Shown: in pieces, positions 37,242 through 46,400 of the stretch
Layout of the letters: each line of letters begins with the position of its first letter
Position numbering within the stretch: position 1 is the stretch's first letter
Assembly: GCA_029834535.1 (NCBI GenBank)
Contig: JAQMWT010000671.1
Span: 124,001 to 188,000 of the forward strand
Source of the DNA: Chrysophaeum taylorii
Taxonomy: Eukaryota > Sar > Pelagophyceae > Pelagomonadales > Pelagomonadaceae
Direction of reading: 5' to 3'
DNA: 64,000 bases
The notes under the pieces: model-generated
Databases searched by the model: none
Told to the model about the DNA's origin: nothing
Seen by the model: the letters and a program-made list of their open reading frames with translations, nothing else
Made by a program: the position numbers and the translations under genes

Positions 37242-38744
37242 TTAAGTAGACGCGGTGTTCACGGGCGCCGGGCGGCGGAGGTAGGCGTATCGGGGATCTC
37301 GGAGGTCGACGCGCGCCCCGCCGTGCTCGTCGAGCCGGGCGACGTAGGAGCACTCCTTCCCGTAGGTCCGATTGAGCGAAGCCCAAGGGTCGTTCGGGAT
37401 GTTGACTCTGAGATCGTAGATCTGCATTTCCCGGATCGGAAAAAACTCGGTGGCGCGGAAGTACTCTTGGTGAAAGTAGGAGACGCGGGGGCCATTCCAA
37501 ACGTTGGCTTCCCCCCACCGCGACCGGTCGGCGCAAAGCTGCTTGGTCCAGACGTCCTCGGGAATAACGAGGAATGATGAATCGTCTCGAAAGATGTTGT
37601 CGGCGATCTTCGCGGCGGGGAGGCCCCAGGGCGGCCAGAGCGGCGTCTCGGCGTGGACCCAGGGCGCGTACGAGGCGTTCGCGAGCACGAGGACGTCGAG
37701 TTCGCAGGCCGAGTCAAATCTGTGAAAGAGTTTAAAACCAAAGCCGCAGCAGGGCCGGCCCTCGGCGTCGACCATACCCCGAAACTCGAGGACCTCGTTC
37801 TTCCTTTGGACCCGGCGCAGCAGCTCGAAGGCGTCGCCGGCAATCACGTAGACGTCGACGTCGCGCTCCCACGCGAGCAGGCCTCCGGCGCGCATCGCGC
37901 CCAACAACGTTCCGGCGCCGAGGGTCCACTCGAGATGTGTAGCCACGCGCGAAAAGTCCCGCAGCACCTCGTAGTTGCACTGAGCCGTGCCCGGGCGCGG
38001 CTCGAGGGACGCCTCCGCGGGGATGGGGGGGGCGTCGTCGTCTCGAACCGCGAGCCAACCCGCGATAATAAAAACAAAAATACCGAAAAAAGACAAGCGT
38101 AAACGTCGCCGTACGACGTAGACGTACACATAAGTCGTTCCCGACGTCGTGGCAACGGGGAGCTTGTGGGTAGCGACATCGCGATTCCCAAAAAAAAACA
38201 ACCGCGTCTCAGGTTGGCCGAACGAAACGCACGCGAAAACGCGGCCCGCGCGACAACACTCGGCCACCAACTGCTTGCCTTTTCCCTTGTCGGCGTTGCA
38301 GGCGAGGGCGTCGAGGGTGCCCTTGTCGAGGACCAGGTCGAACCCCCGGAATTCCGGCATCGCCGTCGCGTCGCTCGCCTCCCACGAGTTTTCGGGCCAG
38401 GCCTCGCGCATCGCGACTATCGCCTCGCTGCTCGCGTCAGCGTTCACCACCTCCCACCCCGTCTCCCGCGCCATCTCCACGCCCAACACCGAGGTCCCGC
38501 ACCCCACGTGCAGCACGCGCCGCGTTTTTTTTGGGGCGGCACGCATCACCGTCTCTTTCACCGTCCCCCAATCGCACAACCAATCGAATTCGGACCCCTT
38601 CGACGCGTGATACCGCTCCTCCCAGTACGCCACCTCTCCGTACCGGGCCTGCTTCAACTTCTCCACGTCCTCCAAGGTCCACACGACCTCCAGACGACCC
38701 GCCCGCCGCTTCTTCAGCTCACACGCCAGCGCGACGGGGTCCAT
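37242..38744 (-). CDS. SAM methyltransferase fused to membrane-anchored LicD/fukutin-like domain
   Basis: One 500-residue frame from ATG. Residues about 30-205 form a class I methyltransferase close to the eEF1A-lysine / METTL13-like group: YWEERYHASK, FDWLCDWGTV, motif I VLHVGCGTSVLG, VVNADAS, DLVLDKGTLDAL and FACVSFGQPETR. A hydrophobic helix follows (about 212-233, LSFFGIFVFIIAGWLAV). Then a LicD/fukutin-type domain: LEWTLGAGTLLGAMRAGGLLAWERDVDVYV, with the WxDDxD-like acidic site as WERDVD. LicD proteins transfer phosphocholine or ribitol phosphate to glycans in the Golgi. A soluble cytosolic methyltransferase ahead of a type II transferase is an odd fusion; two formerly separate genes read as one, or an unseen intron, remain possible. 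Confidence 0.72.
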   Translation of the reverse strand: MDPVALACELKKRRAGRLEVVWTLEDVEKLKQARYGEVAYWEERYHASKGSEFDWLCDWGTVKETVMRAAPKKTRRVLHVGCGTSVLGVEMARETGWEVVNADASSEAIVAMREAWPENSWEASDATAMPEFRGFDLVLDKGTLDALACNADKGKGKQLVAECCRAGRVFACVSFGQPETRLFFFGNRDVATHKLPVATTSGTTYVYVYVVRRRLRLSFFGIFVFIIAGWLAVRDDDAPPIPAEASLEPRPGTAQCNYEVLRDFSRVATHLEWTLGAGTLLGAMRAGGLLAWERDVDVYVIAGDAFELLRRVQRKNEVLEFRGMVDAEGRPCCGFGFKLFHRFDSACELDVLVLANASYAPWVHAETPLWPPWGLPAAKIADNIFRDDSSFLVIPEDVWTKQLCADRSRWGEANVWNGPRVSYFHQEYFRATEFFPIREMQIYDLRVNIPNDPWASLNRTYGKECSYVARLDEHGGARVDLRDPRYAYLRRPAPVNTAST

Positions 38745-38818
38745 CGTGAGTCCGTTGAGAAGAAGGGAAGAATTAAAAAAGGTTTATTATAGGTTGAAGT
38801 TGGTTGTTGTGTAGACAG

Positions 38819-39763
38819 ATGGCGGGTCTAGGAGGAGTACGCCTTCTGCTAGAGCACGGCGAAAAACTCGACCAGACCGTGTACGCCTCGGCGCTCTCCC
38901 GTGCGATCGAGAGGGGTTACGACGATGTCGCAGGCCTTCTGCTAGAATACGTCGCAGACATCAACCAGGTTACGTGCTGCGGCTCCTCGGCGCTCTTTAT
39001 TGCGAGCAGGAGCTGTCGCGTCGATACCGTACGCCTTCTGATTGAGCGCGGCGCAGACGTCAACCAGGCCAACGAAGATGGCTCCACGCCGCTCTACATT
39101 GCGAGCCTTTATAATCGCGTCGACGTCGTACGAGTTCTGCTCGAGCACGGCGCAAACGCAAACCATTCCACGAACAACGGGGTCTCGTTGCTATTCGCTG
39201 CAATCGAGAGAGCTCAGGTCCATCTCGTTCGCCTTCTGCTCGAACACGGTGCTAGCGTCAGCCAGGTCGATAGACAAGGAAACTCATCGCTTTGCGTCGC
39301 GAGCAGTAGGGGTGATCACAGAATCGCACGCATTCTTCTCCAGCACGATTCGCCGCCGAACCGCCCGAATAACAAGGGGCTCACGCCTCTTGCGTGTGCC
39401 TGCATGAATGGCAAGTTCGGGACGGTGAGAGTCCTCCTCGCTCATCGGCACGACATTCGGCACGAGGCCATGACGAACATGAAGTCGATTCTTTACATCG
39501 TGCACATGCGTGGGTTTTTGCGGGGTTTGCCGTGGCTGCCGTACGCCGACACGACGCATCTCGTTTTCAGTAGTAATCAGAGCATTCGAGACTTGGCGGC
39601 GAATCACCCTGCTGTTGTACGACTTCTCGACAACGACCACGACGGCGACCAAGCCATCCGTCTGAGTAAGCGCGCCAGACGAAAGAGGAGAAAGCAAGAA
39701 AGCAAAGTCATCCGTCCGAGTAAGCGCGCCAGACGAAAGAGGAGAAAGCAAGAAAGCAAATGA
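38819..39763 (+). CDS. Ankyrin repeat protein, short paralogue
   Basis: This 314-residue protein starts at MAGLGGVRLLLEHG, followed by seven to eight ankyrin repeats of 33 residues (for example SSALFIASRSCRVDTVRLLI). A unique C-terminal part (MRGFLRGLPWLPYADTTH, then NQSIRDLAANHPAVVRLL) is followed by a duplicated basic tail (SKRARRKRRKQESK twice, from a 54-bp tandem repeat). It is nearly identical over most of its length to the last third of the large ankyrin protein ending at 50585, so it is a partial tandem duplicate. Ankyrin repeats mediate protein binding; the basic tail could be a nuclear signal. It starts 74 bp from the divergent methyltransferase-LicD gene. Confidence 0.75.
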   Translation: MAGLGGVRLLLEHGEKLDQTVYASALSRAIERGYDDVAGLLLEYVADINQVTCCGSSALFIASRSCRVDTVRLLIERGADVNQANEDGSTPLYIASLYNRVDVVRVLLEHGANANHSTNNGVSLLFAAIERAQVHLVRLLLEHGASVSQVDRQGNSSLCVASSRGDHRIARILLQHDSPPNRPNNKGLTPLACACMNGKFGTVRVLLAHRHDIRHEAMTNMKSILYIVHMRGFLRGLPWLPYADTTHLVFSSNQSIRDLAANHPAVVRLLDNDHDGDQAIRLSKRARRKRRKQESKVIRPSKRARRKRRKQESK

Positions 39764-41647
39764 AGGTGGCACTTCTACGAAAGAGGCAGGGAAATACAGA
39801 AACGCAGTGAAAAGCCGGGTGAGAACAACAAAAATGGCGTGAGGGGGGCGTGGTGAAGAACTAAGGGGGCTGTAGAAGCGACTCGAGTGGGAAAAGTTGG
39901 CGCTTGGGACTTGGTGTTGAAGGAGGGAAAGGCTGGGACTTGGTTCAGATGCAGGATCGCCACAAGCGCCGTTGTCGCCGGTACCACCCGGCGAGACGGC
40001 GCAATTCAAGGCGGGAGATTGACCCCGCCCAGCGCCTGTGACATAGGCAGGTAAATTAAGAAGGGCTAACGCTGGGGCTGTTGATGGTGGCTATCCGTTT
40101 AATAAGTGCGTTGAGAATGATGTGACGTAGGGTAAATGTTGGGGGTTGTAATGAATGGGATGAGGGTTTTGCGAAGATGTTGGAAGAGAAGGTTTGTGTT
40201 CGAGAGGGGCATTGATGGGGGATGATGGTGGTTAGCAGATGGCCTGGATGTCGGTTCTAAATACTAGACGAATGTGGAACGTTCCATTTCATACTCCGAC
40301 AATAGTAGACGGACGGTGGAAGGTTCCATTTCAAGAGTGTTGGGGCCGCGCGGTAGCTTTCAAGAGTGTTGGGGCCGCGCGGTAGCACGACGCTGTCGCG
40401 CGGCTCGCGGTCCTTTTCCTACCGTTGCGGCTGCCCGGTAGCACGACGCTCTCGCGGTCGGTCGCGTTGCTCTTCCTCGTGTTGCGGCCGCGCGGTAGCA
40501 CGAGGCTCTCGCGCTCGGTCGCGCTCCTTTTGCTAGTCTTGCCGCACGCTCCCACGCGATGTCGGTCTTGGTCCGCGTCGAGGTCGCGGTGTTTCTGCTG
40601 CTTCTGCTGCTTCTGAGCTTCGTTCGGGCGGTGCCGCGCAAGCCGCGCGCGTCCCTCGGTGTCGCGGTTCTCTTTAGGCACGAGACGCCGCGGCTCGTCC
40701 CAAGAGGCGTCGCCATCATTTCTTCGGGGCAAGCACGCAAGTTCGATATATATGGGTGGTCGGACGGATGACCACTTAATTTTTCTATGCGTTGGGTGGA
40801 CGGACGAATGACTACTTAATTTTTCTATATGTTGGGTGGACGGACGGACGAATTATTCGATTCGTAGCTGTTGATTCCATCAACAGGACAAAAATGGAAA
40901 CGAACACCAAGAAAATAAATGGAGAGTCGGAGCAAGCGATTTCCAACACGCAATCGTATGCATACAATCGCCACAACGACGGGCCGAGTGGCACTCGAGT
41001 CACTGGCGCACCGAACGCATCAACGCCGAAGTAAAATCTCGCAGGATCGGAACGATGACATAGTGAGCTTGCCCAAGATCCAGCAGACGGACGTGGAAGG
41101 TTTTTTTAAGTCGACTGCTAAGAGGGGAGGTGCGTGCGGGAAGGGTTTTTGATTTAAGATCGAGGAGCGCAGGCCAGCAAGTTCACTTATTAGTCCCAAA
41201 CCTTCGTCGTCTTTGGACCTAGCCTCCACGGGCGAAAAGAACTCCGTCGCCTCGTCTCCGGAAAAGGCCACGGTCATCGTGCGTTGACAGGATCCACAAC
41301 AACCGTTCTCTACAGGCGCCAAATCATCAAAGTTGCAGAATTTGCCAAGTTCTATTTTGTCAACTTTTGATTTTCAGGCCCTTAGAGCCGTTCTCCACCG
41401 GCTTCACATCATCAAAGTTGCAGGATTTGCGAAGTTCGATTTCGTCAACTTTGATTTTCAGGCCCTTATTTTCGAGCCCTAATTAGAGGTCGCGCCGTAG
41501 ACGGTTTGGATCAAGGTCTACCTGAGCCCTAAACCCGATTCGTTTACAGAAACACCAACGGCTCCTACGTCTCTCGGCCGCCGGGTCCCTGGCGGCGCCC
41601 GGACGCTTAGGCGAACGCCTGGCCGTCCCCTAGAATCGGCTTCCGCC
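39764..41647. other. Intergenic DNA rich in local tandem repeats
   Basis: No intact gene. It has a 28-bp direct duplication (ttcaagagtgttggggccg) at 40332-40386; three diverged 45-50 bp units with cggtagcacgacgctctcgcg at about 40370-40540; a tandem pair with gaatgactacttaatttttct at about 40765-40832; and an 82-bp tandem duplication at about 41302-41468 (catcatcaaagttgcag). At 41108-41140 is the third copy of the dispersed aagaggggaggtgcgtgcggg motif. A minus frame at 41160-41322 could be a worn coding piece. Confidence 0.6.
41643..41647. other. Target-site duplication of the gypsy element (CCGCC)
   Basis: CCGCC at 41643-41647 and again at 47573-47577, directly outside the two LTRs. Confidence 0.9.
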
Positions 41648-41982
41648 TGTGGCGGCAACTCCCGCCTCCTAAGGCTTACCCCTCTTCTAGGGCCCCCCTC
41701 ATCAGGAGCACCCTACTCCGTTCCGATGATGTCAGAGTTTTCTCTGACATCATCTTCCTTTTCCGTGACATGTGTCACCCTGATTTCTGATTTCGATTAT
41801 CCTTGATCATAAAGCAACAGCCGATCCTCAAGTTGAGAGGACCAGGCGCAGGAGTTGTTTGTGGTCGCGTGGCGGGAGAACGGCCATCCTCGTCCAGTGA
41901 TCCCACCAAGGGCGCGGACGCGATCGGCGAGCCAGGATTCGAAGGCACGCCAGGTAGCCCCTAAAAATCTCCTTACGCCACA
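41648..41982 (+). repeat. Gypsy 5' LTR
   Basis: 335 bp, starts TGTGGCGGCAACTCCC and ends CCTTACGCCACA. An inverted pair, gatgtcagag / ctctgacatc, inside it (about 41725-41751) could form a hairpin. Confidence 0.92.
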
Positions 41983-42656
41983 GGTGGGTGGTGGATCTGG
42001 TTGGCGGTGTCCGACGCATCGAGTGCTAGCACGACTCGAAACGACGTCCCACACGTTTCGTTGGCTCGTTGGAGACCTAAAGTACTGCCTCCGGCTCCAC
42101 TGAACAGCATCACCACCTTGCGATAAGTGATTGGAAGCCATTGAACCTTTTCATATCGGCGGCGGATCTCCGCTTCGGTGATCTCGCGGCATTTCTTTTC
42201 ATCTTTTTCTGACCTTCGAGCGAAATCGTCGCTGCCTTCAGGTCGTTTGAGGGTGGACTTGTCCGTCATAGCGGTCATAGCGTCCTTCAGCACCGTGCTC
42301 AGCAGCATCGGCGGGGGAGATTCGTCGCATCGCGTCAAATGACTAGCGACAGAAACGGTGAAAGAAAGGTTCCCCTTGTCGTATCCTTCTTCACATTCTT
42401 TCGTAAGTTCGTTGATCGTAGAGACGTTCAACTCATCTTCGTACCTAACGATATCACCAATCGCAAGGGCTTCGCCTTGAGTGACGATCGTCGGCACTTC
42501 TTCCGTGGCAGTAACTGCCACCCGAGCAGCGGACCGGTCGCGCTCTTCGCAAGAAGAACACATTCCTTCGACAACTCCCAACTGCTCGTTCTCAGCAAAC
42601 GTAGCGACGAAAACCTGTCTTCCAGAGATGTTGGGAAGGGAGTCACCGCTAACCAC
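41973..42656 (-). pseudogene. Antisense fragment resembling a DNA (cytosine-5) methyltransferase N terminus
   Basis: A 228-codon minus-strand frame is preceded by a stop and has no ATG at its head. Its C-terminal part reads KVVMLFSGAGGSTLGLQRAN, matching catalytic motif I (LFSGxGG) of C5-methyltransferases, followed by VVLALDASDTANQ, the motif II region. An upstream segment (EALAIGDIVRYEDEL) could be a regulatory domain remnant. The similarity ends exactly where the 5' LTR begins (41983), and the frame stops nine bases inside it. Motifs IV to X, including the Pro-Cys nucleophile, are missing, so it is not an enzyme. It lies antisense to the element and overlaps the sense frame at 42339. Confidence 0.6.
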
Positions 42657-43469
42657 TGGACGATGAAATTATGCAAGATGGCTGGTTTCTTCATGTGGCT
42701 GATAGAGCAGGAGGCTTCGATTATTTCTTACGTTGCACGTTTGCACCCGTACGTATACGTCGTCAATTTTTACGACATAACTCCTAGTTTGATGAGCTGT
42801 CGCGTGCGATTGTTGGTTTCCAGCCATCCGCTCCATTTGCGCGCAGTTCCAAAGACTTGCAAGAATATGCAGCAAAAGTTCGCCGGAGCACTTGGTTACG
42901 CCGACGAACGACATTTACTTCAGATGAACAATTTAGGATCATCACGAGCCGCGACCGACGCAGCTTATACTGTTACGCGTGTCCCGCTTCGCGTAGGACC
43001 GCACCGTTCCGATTACAGATCTCTGAATCTGGAAATGACTTCGGAGTTGCTGACGATGCCCCCTGATTTTGAGTGGGCCGGCTTCTCCAGGACGACCTCG
43101 TTGAAACACTTGGCGTCCGTCGTGCCACCTGACACGATGGCCTTATTAATACTCGATCTGCACAACTCTGTGACCAAGGAATTTCACCTGAGCGGCGAAG
43201 CTTTGCCGTCAGCGTTGAGTCCTGCAGACCGACCGTTTGATTATTATTTACAAATTGATGAAACCACCCTTCGTCACGTACAAGTTCCGCTGTTAAACAC
43301 GCGCACACGTGTCATAAGATGGGTGTCGACTGATGATCTTCAAGATCACACCAAATGGAAACCTCCAGAGGTACCGTTGATTCCGCCTGCAACAGACGAG
43401 CCGGGGACGTCTCATGCTTCTTCTGCTGGGCCCCCGACAACCAAATTTAGACGTTCCGCCAGATCCTGA
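42339..43469 (+). CDS. First sense frame of the gypsy element, unknown function
   Basis: A 376-residue frame from an ATG overlaps the Pol frame by 56 bp in a different phase, so Pol could be made by frameshifting or by internal initiation. The first 105 residues overlap the antisense methyltransferase fragment and are probably not native protein. From about 42690 the sequence looks coding (PLRVGPHRSDYRSLNLEM, DTMALLILDLHNSVTKEF). No zinc knuckle, major homology region or D-S/T-G protease motif is visible. It is probably a remnant or diverged Gag-side protein. Confidence 0.45.
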   Translation: MTSDRNGERKVPLVVSFFTFFRKFVDRRDVQLIFVPNDITNRKGFALSDDRRHFFRGSNCHPSSGPVALFARRTHSFDNSQLLVLSKRSDENLSSRDVGKGVTANHWTMKLCKMAGFFMWLIEQEASIISYVARLHPYVYVVNFYDITPSLMSCRVRLLVSSHPLHLRAVPKTCKNMQQKFAGALGYADERHLLQMNNLGSSRAATDAAYTVTRVPLRVGPHRSDYRSLNLEMTSELLTMPPDFEWAGFSRTTSLKHLASVVPPDTMALLILDLHNSVTKEFHLSGEALPSALSPADRPFDYYLQIDETTLRHVQVPLLNTRTRVIRWVSTDDLQDHTKWKPPEVPLIPPATDEPGTSHASSAGPPTTKFRRSARS

Positions 43470-46400
43470 GCGAGATCGGGAACCAAAGATTAAGAGCGAG
43501 CCGAGTGTTCGTGTCAAAGGCGAGAGGATCAACAAAAGCCACCCGGAAGTGAAACTAAAATACGAGAAAAAGTTCGATGTGCCATGGAAAGATGCGCCGC
43601 GCGATGTCGAGGGTGCACCACTGCCGCAGACTCCTGAGCATGTCAAGGACAACGAAGCGATTAAAGTTAAAATTCCTACGAAGGAAGAAGTTGACAAGGT
43701 TGTACAGGAGTTGGGAATTCCTGACAATCCGCACTTAGATGACGAGGCGAAACTGATGCTCCGTCATTGTGTGCAATATTCTTGGGCCTTTTTCGACCCG
43801 ATTATGAGACCTGTGGACTCACCTCCTGTGTCTCTACGATTCAAAGACGCGAATCCGCGACCGATTAAGATGACGCCCTACCGATTGACGCCTGCGAAGC
43901 TCGATTGTCTCCGCAAGCAGATCAGCGAGTGGTGCCGGGATGGAGTCATTCGTCCGGCCAACTCACCTTGGGGCTTTCCTGTGTTGATGCTTCCGAAGAA
44001 AGGAGCTGAGATTGGAACGTCAAACGCGTTCCGTGCTGCAGTTGACTTACGTCAGCTCAACGATCAATTGGTCAATGACAGTTGGCCAAACATTCGACAA
44101 GATGATGCTTTAGCCTTTCTCGCGATGAGACGATGGCGGACATGCATTGATATTAGGTGGGGATACCACAACCTTCGTCTAGATCCGGCAGCGCAGGACG
44201 CTGTCACGATGGTTAGCCCACTTGGCGCTCACAGTTTCTTGCGATTACCTCTAGGTGTGAAGACAGCCGGAGCTCTTTTCTGCAAGCAAATGGCGAGCGA
44301 CCTTTCGAAATGGATGTATCAAGACTTGGTTGCGTTTGTTGACGATATTATGATGGGATCCGACGATCTTCATCGTCATTTACAAGTTTTGATCGAAGTG
44401 ATGTGTCATTTGGCACAGAGAGGGTACAGCGGTCGAACCGCGAAGTTCCACCTTCTCAAGGATGATATAGAATTTCTGGGACATATTTCTACCCCAGAAG
44501 GCTTGAAGCCGAATCCAAAGACGCTGGAAGCACTGCAGAAGATGCCGATTCCAGGTACTTTACCGAATACTTCCCCGAAGACCCAGATACGCTCTTTCAT
44601 CGGCATGAGTAATTACTGCCGGCGATATGTGAAGGGCTACTCGAAGATTGTGGAACCGTTAAGACGATTATGCCTCGAAGGTGTAAAGTTCGAGTGGACG
44701 CCCGAGTGTCAGAAAGCTTGGGATACGATTATTGAAGCTTTGGTTGATTCCCGTGGAGTCTACCACGCCGATTATGATCTGCCTTTTCAGATCCGATCCG
44801 ATGCTTCCAAGGATGGACTTGGAGCATATCTCTTCCAAATTGTCGAAGTCAAGGACGATGCCGGAAGAGTGACTCGAGAAGAACGAGTAATTGAATACTG
44901 GAGCCGAGCTGTGCCGAAGGAGATGCGAAATTATGAGCCTCGTCGGCTAGAACTGCTGGCAGTTATACTTTCTCTAGAGCACTTTCGAGCCTACATAGAA
45001 GGGCACCGGACTGTTTTGGAGACCGATCACCGAAATTTGACGTTTTTACGTAAGGCGACGCACTCGTCTGGGCAGCTTGCTCGTTGGGCGATGCGCCTCG
45101 CCAATTTTGACCCTGAACTTGGTTACAAGCCGGGAAAGTCACCGGGAATGAGTATCCCTGACTGTCTCTTTCGCAACCCGATTGATTATGTCATCGAGAC
45201 TGACGAGTTTGGAGAACCTTTGAACCACGCGTATTTAGTGTTCCAAGAGCTTCCCCGACCTGTTGATGACCGAGGAGTTCCCGTCTCTGGCTGCCACTTC
45301 ATAATGTCGTTTATCACGACCGAACTGCCGGAAGACGGAGACGAAGACCCTGAAAAGGATCCGATGAAATTGGCTACGTCTCACGCTACGAGACAACGTC
45401 GGAAGAACCGTGCGCGTGATGAGCCACAGATCTTCAAGGACGCAGCCGCTTACAAAGATTATATCGATAAGATACCCGATAATATGACGCTCGCTGAGAT
45501 CGCACGTGAGCAAGAATCTGATGCTACGTGCGAGGATATTCGCTACCGAATGGCCCAAGGTCAGACGCCACGACGTTCCCGAGCGAACGAACGATTCGAA
45601 GTCGTTAAAGATGTTCTTTACCGCATTTCTGCTGATTTGCACCCGATGATTGTTGCACCTGCTACGTTGCGCAAACGCATTATTCGACTCTATCATGACA
45701 CTCCGGTTAACGGTGGTCATATGGGACGTCACAGTACCGTCCAGGCTATCCAAGAACGATTTTGGTGGCCCCACATGTCGAACGAAGTTGGAGTCTTCAT
45801 TGCTGAATGCTTAGTTTGTCAGAAAGCTCGTACGCCTGAGCCGAAACGAGCTGGACTCTTGCAGCAGCCCGTCTACGATGGTGATGGTGCTGTTCTATGC
45901 ATGGATTTATTTGGACCCTTGCCCAGCGCTGGTCCCGAGACGTATCTTCTAGTATTTTTTGATCCGTTCTCGCATTTCTTGATTCTGGATGTTTTGAATG
46001 ATAAGACTGCTGAGTCTGTCCTCGAGTCTTTTGTCATTAACATTCTCCTCAAGGGCTACTTGCCCCAGATGATTCGTACCGACAACGGTAAAGAGTTCGT
46101 GAACAAGTTGATGCGCGAGTTCTGCCATCTCTTTAACACCCGATACCAAACTACGATTCCTTATCATGCCCAGTCGAACCCGGCTGAGCGCGTCAACCGA
46201 TTTATCAAGGCCTTCCTCCGTGTTTGCCTTCAAGGCCGGAACATCACGGATTGGCCTGACTTTGCCCATTATATTGCGTTTTGCTACAACCGCAAGTTTA
46301 TTCCAGGCACGCAGATTTCCCCCTTTATGCTACGCCTGAACCGTCAGCCGATGCTACCGACTGATTACACGCTCATGGATTTTGATACACGATTATTGCC

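Noticed and set aside
40331-40540. Possible CRISPR-like array
   Set aside because: Units are adjacent imperfect tandem repeats without unique spacers, and the genome is eukaryotic.
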